Shown one piece after another: positions 26,662 to 33,725 of a stretch of 64,000 nt of DNA. A program made the position numbers and the translations under genes. The DNA comes from an uncultured Tateyamaria sp. (GTDB lineage: Bacteria; Pseudomonadota; Alphaproteobacteria; Rhodobacterales; Rhodobacteraceae): positions 62,001 through 126,000 of the forward strand of contig NZ_CANKXW010000007.1 in the NCBI RefSeq assembly GCF_947487805.1, written 5' to 3'. Every line of letters begins with the position of its first letter. Positions within the stretch are counted from its first letter, which is position 1. The notes under the pieces were generated by a model. The model searched no databases. It was given only the letters and a program-made list of their open reading frames with translations, and was not told the DNA's origin.

Positions 26662-26703
26662 GGTGAAACGCGATTTGTTCGAAACTGTAAATTTTGCGCA
26701 TCA

Positions 26704-26725
26704 TTGGCATATAAATCCGTGCCAA
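26704..26725. promoter_or_regulatory. Dyad TTGGCA-N10-TGCCAA upstream of araC-type gene
   Basis: A perfect 6-bp inverted repeat with an A/T-rich 10-bp spacer lies between miaA and the AraC-type gene. It could be an operator for autoregulation or a weak terminator after miaA; there is no T-run directly behind it. Confidence 0.35.
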
Positions 26726-26739
26726 AGAAGCAAAAAATG

Positions 26740-27621
26740 TCAACCGCTCGCCAGGTCCTGTGACGCGATGCGGCGCCAGTCGGGCATGCGGGCGCGGAAC
26801 CAGGTGCGCTGGCGCTTGGCATATTGGCGGGTGGCGATGGTTGCGGATGCGACGGCGTCGTCATGGCTCAGCGTGCCGGACAGCACGCCCATGGCCTCGG
26901 TCACTCCAATGGCACGGCACGCGGGCAGGACGGGATCAAAACGGTCCTGCATGGCGCGCGCCTCGTCCAGCGCCCCGCCGCGCAGCATCAGGTCGAACCT
27001 GTGTTCGATCCGTGGGGTCAGCCACTCCTTGGGGCTGTCGAGCACGATGCCGGTAAAGCTGCCGGGGGCCAGGATCGGGGGCGCGGTGTCGTCCTGCCAA
27101 TGGGCCAGGGGTCTGCCGGTTGCACGCTGCACCTCCCAGGCGCGCTGCACGCGCGCCCGGTTCGCCAGATCGATTCGCTGCGCTGTCGCGTCGTCCAGAT
27201 CCCCACGCATCTGCGTCAGCGACAGGGCGTCCGCCTCCGCCCGGACCTCGGGCGGTGTGGCAGGTATATCCGCCAGCCCTTGCGTCAGCGCCGAGAAATA
27301 GAGGCCCGTTCCCCCCACGATGATCGGGCGTGGACCGGACAGGAGCGGCGTCACCTCGCGCAGCCAATGGCCCGTTGAATAGGGCGCGTCATAAGGCAGA
27401 TGGCCGTATAATGCGTGCTTTGCCTGCGCTTCTTCCTCTGCCGAGGGGCGCGCGGTCAGCACGCGCCAGCAGTCATAGACCTGGCTGGCATCCGCATTCA
27501 CGATCTGCCCACCTTGCGCTTGCGCCAATGCGAGGGCCAGCGCGGATTTACCCGACGCGGTCGGCCCCGCGATCAACACGGGCAAGTCGGCTGGCACCCT
27601 CTTTATCAGGTCGCGCATCAT
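26740..27621 (-). CDS. miaA: tRNA dimethylallyltransferase
   Basis: A 293-residue enzyme adding a dimethylallyl group to N6 of adenosine 37 in tRNAs that read codons starting with U. The P-loop is GPTASGKS (19–26); NADASQVY and the substrate-binding [10 protein letters not shown] are intact, and [14 protein letters not shown] near the C-terminus is the conserved tRNA-contacting motif. It starts ATG 27621 or the next codon 27618. Divergent from pyrH. Confidence 0.95.
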   Translation of the reverse strand: MMRDLIKRVPADLPVLIAGPTASGKSALALALAQAQGGQIVNADASQVYDCWRVLTARPSAEEEAQAKHALYGHLPYDAPYSTGHWLREVTPLLSGPRPIIVGGTGLYFSALTQGLADIPATPPEVRAEADALSLTQMRGDLDDATAQRIDLANRARVQRAWEVQRATGRPLAHWQDDTAPPILAPGSFTGIVLDSPKEWLTPRIEHRFDLMLRGGALDEARAMQDRFDPVLPACRAIGVTEAMGVLSGTLSHDDAVASATIATRQYAKRQRTWFRARMPDWRRIASQDLASG

Positions 27622-27693
27622 GTGCTGTGATCCATTGAAAACCGTCCGCTTTTAGGACAGGTTGCGCGCAAATTCAAAGAGCGGGGACACGCC

Positions 27694-28425
27694 ATGACCG
27701 AGAGCGACACAAAAACCACCTTCAAACGGGTGATGTTGAAAATCTCGGGAGAGGCGCTGATGGGCGATCAGGGGTACGGGTTGCATCCGCCAACGGTGGA
27801 ACGGATCGCGGGCGAAGTGAAGGCGGTGCACGATCTGGGCGTCGAAATCTGCATGGTGATCGGGGGCGGCAATGTGTTCCGCGGCCTGCAAGGGTCAGCC
27901 CAGGGGATGGAGCGGACCACCGCCGACTATATGGGCATGCTTGCCACGGTGATGAATGCGCTGGCCATGCAATCGGCACTTGAGGGGCTGGGCGTGTTCA
28001 CGCGGGTGATCAGCGCGATCACCATGAACGAAGTGGCCGAGCCCTATATCCGCCGCCGCGCCGTGCGCCACCTCGAGAAAAAGCGGGTCTGCATCTTTGC
28101 CGCCGGGACGGGCAATCCGTATTTCACGACCGACACCGCCGCCACGCTGCGCGCCAACGAGATGTCCTGCGAGGCGATCTTCATGGGCAAGAACGGTGTC
28201 GACGGGGTCTATGACAAGGATCCGGCCAAGCATGTGGACGCCAAACGCTATGACGTGGTGACCTATGACGAGGTGCTGGCCAAGCGGTTGGGGGTCATGG
28301 ACGCCTCTGCCATCGCGCTGGCGCGTGACAACAACCTGCCGCTGATCGTCTTTCCGCTGGACACGCCAGGCGGGTTCAAGGCGATCCTCGATGGGCAGGG
28401 CACGTTCACGCGGGTTCAGGGCTAG
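27694..28425 (+). CDS. pyrH: Uridylate kinase
   Basis: A 243-residue bacterial UMP kinase (amino acid kinase fold), making UDP from UMP. The start [14 protein letters not shown], the glycine loop [10 protein letters not shown], the [10 protein letters not shown] substrate loop and [12 protein letters not shown] are all present. It leads the conserved pyrH–frr–uppS–cdsA–dxr–rseP–bamA order. Confidence 0.97.
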   Translation: MTESDTKTTFKRVMLKISGEALMGDQGYGLHPPTVERIAGEVKAVHDLGVEICMVIGGGNVFRGLQGSAQGMERTTADYMGMLATVMNALAMQSALEGLGVFTRVISAITMNEVAEPYIRRRAVRHLEKKRVCIFAAGTGNPYFTTDTAATLRANEMSCEAIFMGKNGVDGVYDKDPAKHVDAKRYDVVTYDEVLAKRLGVMDASAIALARDNNLPLIVFPLDTPGGFKAILDGQGTFTRVQG

Positions 28426-28516
28426 GTGCACAACTGATGCTGGCCATCTGCACATGGCTTGATCTATATCCATTGTAAGCGCCCATAGGGCCAAAAGAAA
28501 AACACGGGGGAATGCG

Positions 28517-29080
28517 ATGTCTGACGACTTCATGCTCGACACTGATGACCTTGAGCGCCGGATGGACGGTGCCATGGCCAACCTCAAAACAGAATTTGCC
28601 TCGCTGCGCACGGGCCGGGCCTCGGCCTCCATGCTGGAGCCGGTGATGGTCGATGCCTATGGCTCCATGACGCCGATCAACCAGGTGGGCACGGTGAACG
28701 TGCCAGAGCCGCGGATGGTGACGGTGAATGTCTGGGACAAGGGACTTGTGAACAAGGTCGAAAAGGCGATCCGCGAAAGTGGTCTGGGGATCAATCCGCA
28801 GCTTAACGGCACGATCATCATGCTGCCGATCCCCGAGCTGAACGAGGAACGCCGCCGCGAGCTGGGCAAGGTCGCGGGCAGCTATGCCGAGAACGCCCGC
28901 GTCAGCATCCGCAACCTGCGCCGCGACGGCATGGACCAGATCAAGAAGGCCAAGGCCGACGGCATGTCCGAAGACGACGAAAAGCTGTGGCAGGAAGAGG
29001 TGCAGGAGATGACGGACAAGTACATCAAGGCCGTGGACGCCGCACTTGAGACCAAGCAGGCAGAGATCATGCAGGTTTGA
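28517..29080 (+). CDS. frr: Ribosome recycling factor
   Basis: A 187-residue factor that splits post-termination ribosomes with EF-G. The usual landmarks are present: [45 protein letters not shown] and [22 protein letters not shown] precedes ATG 28517. A strong hairpin follows 13 bases after the stop. Confidence 0.97.
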   Translation: MSDDFMLDTDDLERRMDGAMANLKTEFASLRTGRASASMLEPVMVDAYGSMTPINQVGTVNVPEPRMVTVNVWDKGLVNKVEKAIRESGLGINPQLNGTIIMLPIPELNEERRRELGKVAGSYAENARVSIRNLRRDGMDQIKKAKADGMSEDDEKLWQEEVQEMTDKYIKAVDAALETKQAEIMQV

Positions 29081-29093
29081 AGGGCCATCTTTG

Positions 29094-29114
29094 AAAAGGT
29101 CCGGGGGACCTTTT
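29094..29114 (+). terminator. Hairpin terminator after frr
   Basis: A perfect 9-bp stem, AAAAGGTCC / GGACCTTTT, with a GGG loop. The final TTTT belongs to the stem, so the structure resembles an A-flanked intrinsic terminator and could act in both directions. It would separate frr from uppS. Confidence 0.6.
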
Positions 29115-29122
29115 CGGCCCTT

Positions 29123-29294
29123 CAAAGGGCGGAGCCCCGGATGGACCAAAGGGCCGGAGCCCCGGATGGACCAAAGGGCCGGAGCCCTGAACGGACCAAA
29201 GGGCGGAGCCCCGGATGGACCAAAGGGCCGGAGCCCCGGATGGACCAAAGGGCAGAGCCCAGGACGGATTAAAGGGCCGGAGCTCCGAACAGAT
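29123..29294 (+). repeat. Tandem array of seven 24/25-bp repeats
   Basis: Seven head-to-tail copies of CAAAGGGC(C)GGAGCCCCGGATGGAC: 29123–29146, 29147–29171, 29172–29196, 29197–29220, 29221–29245, 29246–29269 and 29270–29294. Copies 1–5 differ at few positions; 6 and 7 are degraded, so decay runs towards uppS. Each unit can fold as a small GGGC-N3/4-GCCC stem. Unit length alternates between 24 and 25 bp, so there is no single conserved reading frame and the array is unlikely to be coding. Confidence 0.85.
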
Positions 29295-29351
29295 TACTGA
29301 CGCCTAGACCCGCATGGCGGCACACACCAAGACGCATCCAAGGAACACAAC

Positions 29352-30071
29352 ATCTCAGACCCCGCACATACAGGCCCGCGCCACGTTGCCATCATCATGG
29401 ATGGGAATGGCCGCTGGGCCACGCAACGGGGCCGCCCGCGCCTGTTTGGCCACCATGCCGGTGCTCGCCGCGTGCGCGAGATTGTTGAAACCTGCCCGGA
29501 TATCGGGGTCGAATATCTGACGATCTTTGCCTTCTCGACCGAGAACTGGAAACGCACACAGGTCGAGGTTGCAGGGCTCATGAGCCTGTTTCGCCGCTAC
29601 ATTTCCAAGGAAACGCGCGCCTTGAACGAATTCGGCGCGCGGGTGCGGTTCATCGGCGACCGGGTGCGGCTCGATGCCAAGCTGATTGCGCTGATGGACG
29701 AGCTGGAAGTGCTGACATCGCAAAACACCTCTGTGAACCTGACCATCGCGCTGAACTATGGGGGGCGCGACGAGGTGGCGCGCGCCACCAAACGGCTTGC
29801 GCAAGACGTGGCGGATGGCAAACTGCATCCCGATGATGTGGATGAAGAAACGCTGCCAAAGTATTTGGACACTTATGTTTTACCTGATCCTGACCTCGTG
29901 ATCCGCACCAGCGGAGAGGCGCGGATTTCCAATTTCCTGCTGTGGCAATCGGCCTATGCGGAATACGAATTCATCGACACGCTCTGGCCTGATTTCAGCC
30001 GCGAGGAATTCACCGGGCTTTGCGCCGGCTACGGCGGACGCGACCGCAGGTTCGGCGGGGTCAAGACATGA
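29352..30071 (+). CDS. uppS: Undecaprenyl diphosphate synthase
   Basis: The cis-prenyltransferase that makes the undecaprenyl carrier for cell-wall synthesis. The signature HVAIIMDGNGRWA with the catalytic Asp, GHHAGARRVRE, TIFAFSTENWKR and IRTSGEARISNFLLWQ are intact. The start is unusual. The only standard start codon in frame before the catalytic Asp is ATG 29397 within the motif itself, which would remove the first beta-strand. The frame is open back to a TGA at 29298, and AAGGAA (29340–29345) stands six bases before an ATC at 29352, giving SDPAHTGPRHVAII and a normal 239-residue protein. I place the start at that ATC; a sequencing error (ATG to ATC) or use of ATG 29397 are the alternatives. 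Confidence 0.88.
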   Translation: MSDPAHTGPRHVAIIMDGNGRWATQRGRPRLFGHHAGARRVREIVETCPDIGVEYLTIFAFSTENWKRTQVEVAGLMSLFRRYISKETRALNEFGARVRFIGDRVRLDAKLIALMDELEVLTSQNTSVNLTIALNYGGRDEVARATKRLAQDVADGKLHPDDVDEETLPKYLDTYVLPDPDLVIRTSGEARISNFLLWQSAYAEYEFIDTLWPDFSREEFTGLCAGYGGRDRRFGGVKT

Positions 30072-30853
30072 CGGAAAAGTGGTCGGATCTGGCAACGCGC
30101 ATGGGCTCGGGCCTGTTGATGGTGCTGGTGGGCGTCTGGGGTATCTGGATGGGCGGCGACGTGTTTCATGTGCTGGTGGCGGCCATCTGCGGGCTGATGG
30201 TCTGGGAACTGGTGCGTATGGTGTCGCCAACGCAACCCAGCCTCGCGCTGCAACTGGGGGCGGTGTCCGGTGCCGCGGTGCTGTTGGCGATCTACCTGCC
30301 CATCGGGTTTGCCCTGCCGATCCTGCTGGCGCCCTGCATGGTCGGATTGGGGCAGCTGCGCCAGAACCGGTCGACCTACATGATCTTTACCGTGCTGGTC
30401 CTGATGGCCGGGTTCGGCATGATGCAGGTGCGCGACGATCTGGGCTTTGGCTGGATGGTCTGGCTGGTGATGGTGGTCGTGGTAACCGATGTGGTCGGCT
30501 ATTTCGCGGGGCGCGCCATCGGGGGGCCGAAATTCTGGCCACGGGTCAGCCCCAAGAAGACATGGTCCGGCACCGTTGCAGGCTGGATCGGGGCAGGGGT
30601 CGTAGGTGCGGTCTTTGCCATCAACACCGAGGCGACGCTGCAACTCATTGGCGTGTCGGTCGCCCTGTCCATGGCCAGCCAGATGGGCGATATCGGCGAA
30701 AGCGCCATGAAACGCCGCATGGGGGTCAAGGACAGCTCGTCCCTGATCCCCGGCCATGGCGGCGTGCTGGACCGGTTTGACGGCATGCTGGGCGCGTCCG
30801 TGTTCCTGCTGATGCTGGGGCAGGTCGCAGGTTTTCCCGGAGGTGTGCTGTGA
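30068..30853 (+). CDS. cdsA: Phosphatidate cytidylyltransferase
   Basis: A 261-residue integral membrane enzyme making CDP-diacylglycerol, the precursor of membrane phospholipids. Eight or so hydrophobic segments end in the family signature SAMKRRMGVKDSSSLIPGHG followed by GVLDRFDG. ATG 30068 overlaps the uppS stop by 4 bp (ATGA); the next gene overlaps its end by 4 bp, so the three are translationally coupled. Confidence 0.95.
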   Translation: MTEKWSDLATRMGSGLLMVLVGVWGIWMGGDVFHVLVAAICGLMVWELVRMVSPTQPSLALQLGAVSGAAVLLAIYLPIGFALPILLAPCMVGLGQLRQNRSTYMIFTVLVLMAGFGMMQVRDDLGFGWMVWLVMVVVVTDVVGYFAGRAIGGPKFWPRVSPKKTWSGTVAGWIGAGVVGAVFAINTEATLQLIGVSVALSMASQMGDIGESAMKRRMGVKDSSSLIPGHGGVLDRFDGMLGASVFLLMLGQVAGFPGGVL

Positions 30854-32010
30854 CACGCCGCGTGTCGATCTTTGGGGCGACGGGGTCGATTGGGCAGAAC
30901 ACCATCGACCTGATTGCGCGCGACCCGGATGCCTATGACGTGGTTGCCCTGACGGGGGCCGCGAATATCGCACAGCTCGCGGCGGATGCGATCCGCCTGC
31001 GCGCCGACGTGGCCGTCACCGCCGATGAAACCCGGCTGGACGCCCTCCGCGACGCGCTGGCGGGTAGCGGGGTCGCGGCCGCAGCAGGGCAAACCGCCCT
31101 GACCGAGGCCGGGTGCCGCCCGGCGGATTGGGTCATGTCGGCGATCGTGGGTGCGGCGGGCCTCGCCCCCGGCCTTTGTGCGCTGGAACAGGGCGCGACA
31201 CTTGCGCTTGCCAACAAGGAATCGCTGGTCTGCGCCGGGCAGTTGATCCTGTCGACCGCGCAAGCGCACAACGCGCGTCTCTTGCCGGTGGACAGCGAAC
31301 ATTCCGCCGTATTCCAGGCGCTCGTGGGCGAAGATATGGACGCCGTCGAACGGATTGTCATCACCGCCAGCGGCGGGGCTTTCCGCGACTGGCCGCTGGA
31401 AAAACTGGCGCAGGCCACGCTGGATCAGGCGTCGTCGCACCCGAACTGGGACATGGGCCAACGCATCACGATCGACAGCGCGTCCATGTTCAACAAGGCA
31501 CTGGAACTGATTGAAACGCGGGAATATTTCGGCGTTCGGCCCGATCAGATCGAAGTGTTGGTGCACCCCGAATCCATGATCCACGCGCTGGTGGGGTTTC
31601 GCGACGGGGCCTTGATGGCCCATGTGGGCCCGCCGGACATGCGCCACGCCATCGGCTATGCGCTGCACTGGCCCGACCGTCGCGCGTTGCCTGTCGAACG
31701 GCTGGATCTGGCGCAAATCGGCGCGCTGACTTTTCGCGCCCCGGACGAGGTGCGCTGGCCCGCCCTGCGTCTGGCCCGCGAGGTGATGGAGCGGCGCGGA
31801 CTGGCGGGTGCCGTGTTCAACGCGGCCAAGGAAACGGCGCTGGACGGGTTCATCGCCGGCCAGATCGGATTTCTCCGCATGGCGGAAATCGTCGAAGAGG
31901 TGCTCGATTCCATCGATCCCAGCCATATTGATGCCCCAATGACACTTGATAACGTCGCCCATGCGGACCAAATGGCACGACAAGCCGCACGCCGCGTGAT
32001 CGAGCAATAA
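30850..32010 (+). CDS. dxr: 1-deoxy-D-xylulose 5-phosphate reductoisomerase
   Basis: A 386-residue enzyme of the MEP isoprenoid pathway, converting DXP to MEP with NADPH. The NADPH-binding GATGSIGQ lies at 9–16; LANKESLVCAG, PVDSEHSAVFQ (metal site), ITASGGAFRDW and VHPESMIHALV are all conserved. It starts with GTG 30850, overlapping the cdsA stop (GTGA). It supplies precursors that feed UppS in the same cluster. Confidence 0.96.
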   Translation: MTRRVSIFGATGSIGQNTIDLIARDPDAYDVVALTGAANIAQLAADAIRLRADVAVTADETRLDALRDALAGSGVAAAAGQTALTEAGCRPADWVMSAIVGAAGLAPGLCALEQGATLALANKESLVCAGQLILSTAQAHNARLLPVDSEHSAVFQALVGEDMDAVERIVITASGGAFRDWPLEKLAQATLDQASSHPNWDMGQRITIDSASMFNKALELIETREYFGVRPDQIEVLVHPESMIHALVGFRDGALMAHVGPPDMRHAIGYALHWPDRRALPVERLDLAQIGALTFRAPDEVRWPALRLAREVMERRGLAGAVFNAAKETALDGFIAGQIGFLRMAEIVEEVLDSIDPSHIDAPMTLDNVAHADQMARQAARRVIEQ

Positions 32011-32023
32011 CAGGATAGACCCC

Positions 32024-33373
32024 TTGGATATTTCGGCCCTGATCCCCGCCTTTGGCGGCTTTGCCTGGACCATCTTTTTCTTTGTCGTGGCGCTCAGCAT
32101 CATCGTCGCGATCCATGAATACGGCCACTATATCGTGGGCCGCTGGTCGGGCATTCAGGCGGATGTGTTCTCTATCGGGTTTGGCCCGGTGATCTGGAGC
32201 CGGATGGACAAGCGGGGCACCCGTTGGCAGATCGCGGCCCTGCCTTTCGGCGGCTATGTGAAGTTTGCCGGTGACGCCAATGCCGCCTCGGGCAAGGACG
32301 AGGACGCGATGGCCGAAGCCGCCGCCGATCCCGTCGCCCTGCGCGCCACGATGCACGGAGCGCCGCTTTGGGCGCGCGCGGCCACGGTGCTGGCGGGGCC
32401 GGTGTTCAACTTTGCCCTGTCGATCATCGTGTTTGGCATCGTGGGCTATGCCAATGGCGTGATCCGCGACCCGCTCACCGTGGGCGAGTTGCGCCCGCTG
32501 CCCGCAGAGGTGCAGGAATTGCAAACCGGCGACGTGGTGCTGGAAATCAACGGCGCGCCGGTGCCCAGCATCAATGACGCGGCCTATGCGACCTTTATGA
32601 ACACGCTGCCCAAGCAGCCGACGCTTGATTACACGATCGAGCGGGACGGAGAGCGGGCAGTGGTGCAGGGGCCCTATCTGCGGCCCGCGCTGGTCAACGG
32701 CGTCAGCCCGCAAAGCGCTGCTGTCGCCGCCGATCTGGAACGTGGCGACGTGATCGTCGCCATCGACGGCGCGCCGATCTTCTCCTTTGGCCAGATCAAG
32801 GACGCCGTCGAAGGCTCCGATGGCCGCAGCCTCGCGCTGACCGTATGGCGCGATGGTGCCTTGAGCGAAAAAGTGCTCACGCCGAAACGGGTGGACGAAC
32901 CGCAGCCCGACGGCGGTTTTGCCACCCAGTGGCGCATCGGGATCGCCAGCGGCAACGCGTTCGAGCCCGCAACCGAAGCACCCGGCGTCGGCGCGGCCAT
33001 CTCGGGCGGTGTGGCGCAGACCTGGCGCATCATCTCGGGATCGATCTCGGGCCTGGGCCATATGATCACGGGCGCCATCAGCACCTGTAACCTGTCCGGA
33101 CCCATTGGCATCGCGCAAGTATCGGGCACGATGGCCAGCCAGGGCGTGCAGAGCTTTATCTGGTTCATCGCCGTACTGTCGACCGCCGTGGGCCTCCTGA
33201 ACCTGTTTCCGATCCCCGCGCTGGATGGTGGGCACCTTGTTTTCTATGCCTACGAGGCCGTTGCCGGCAAACCGCCCAGCGACGGGGCGCTGCGCATCCT
33301 GATGGCCGTGGGGCTGGCGCTGGTGCTGTCGCTCATGGTCTTTGCGCTCGGCAACGATATCTTCTGCCCCTAA
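32024..33373 (+). CDS. rseP: RIP metalloprotease RseP (site-2 protease)
   Basis: A 449-residue intramembrane zinc protease. Zinc ligands are in HEYGH (31–35) inside the first span and the Asp of PALDGGHLVF near the C-terminus; two PDZ domains lie between (about 150–210 and 230–310). In proteobacteria it cleaves membrane-bound anti-sigma factors and signal-peptide remnants. The start is TTG 32024, supported by AGGA seven bases upstream and by the usual spacing to the HExxH motif. Confidence 0.94.
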   Translation: MDISALIPAFGGFAWTIFFFVVALSIIVAIHEYGHYIVGRWSGIQADVFSIGFGPVIWSRMDKRGTRWQIAALPFGGYVKFAGDANAASGKDEDAMAEAAADPVALRATMHGAPLWARAATVLAGPVFNFALSIIVFGIVGYANGVIRDPLTVGELRPLPAEVQELQTGDVVLEINGAPVPSINDAAYATFMNTLPKQPTLDYTIERDGERAVVQGPYLRPALVNGVSPQSAAVAADLERGDVIVAIDGAPIFSFGQIKDAVEGSDGRSLALTVWRDGALSEKVLTPKRVDEPQPDGGFATQWRIGIASGNAFEPATEAPGVGAAISGGVAQTWRIISGSISGLGHMITGAISTCNLSGPIGIAQVSGTMASQGVQSFIWFIAVLSTAVGLLNLFPIPALDGGHLVFYAYEAVAGKPPSDGALRILMAVGLALVLSLMVFALGNDIFCP

Positions 33374-33472
33374 AAGCGCCCAAATCGCCATCTGCCTCGA
33401 ATTTGCCACAATTGGCCCCAGTTCACGCCCAATTTGCCTCGTATCCGATATCCCAACACAAAGGATGGAACG

Positions 33473-33598
33473 ATGCAGACGATCCAAAGCGGATACCGGG
33501 GCCTGAGCCTGCTGATGATGTTGAATTGGGACCGCGTGTTGCACGCGGGCATGATTGCGACCGCCTTGGCGGCGGGTGCTTGGATCGGCAGCCTCTAG
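33473..33598 (+). CDS. Small ORF of 41 residues between rseP and bamA
   Basis: ATG 33473 follows AAGGATGG and opens a 41-codon frame ending at TAG 33596. The peptide begins MQTIQSGYRGLSLLMMLNWD and continues with a hydrophobic helix (about 24–41, GMIATALAAGAWIGSL), so it is probably a membrane peptide. A textbook terminator follows at once. I believe similar short ORFs exist in related Rhodobacteraceae, but this is from memory. Function unknown. Confidence 0.6.
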   Translation: MQTIQSGYRGLSLLMMLNWDRVLHAGMIATALAAGAWIGSL

Positions 33599-33628
33599 AT
33601 CGCAAACACCCTTCGGGACGGCCATGAC

Positions 33629-33662
33629 GGCCCGCGGCTTTCGCGGGCCTTTCTTGCTTTTG
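33629..33662 (+). terminator. Rho-independent terminator
   Basis: The stem GGCCCGCG / CGCGGGCC (8 bp, loop GCTTT, 33629–33649) is followed by TTTCTTGCTTTT. This is the clearest intrinsic terminator in the window. It closes the rseP/41-residue ORF unit and separates it from bamA. Confidence 0.85.
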
Positions 33663-33688
33663 ACAACCCCTCCCAATCCCGTTACTCA
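33660..33688 (+). promoter_or_regulatory. Candidate bamA promoter
   Basis: TTGACA at 33660–33665, a 17-bp spacer and TACTCA at 33683–33688, 37 bp before the bamA start and directly behind the terminator. The -35 is perfect; the -10 matches poorly, so this is tentative. Confidence 0.35.
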
Positions 33689-33725
33689 CATCTGTACTGG
33701 ATGTCTGAACACGTGGGGCAAAACC

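Noticed and set aside
29123-29294. CRISPR array
   Set aside because: Copies are directly adjacent without unique spacers and no cas genes are nearby.
28406-29300. Frames on both strands running through the repeat array
   Set aside because: They translate the 24/25-bp repeats and the antisense of frr; the alternating unit length breaks any repeat protein and no family is recognisable.
33555-33725. N-terminal extension of BamA
   Set aside because: The extended frame runs through the end of the 41-codon ORF and the terminator; the signal peptide begins at 33726.
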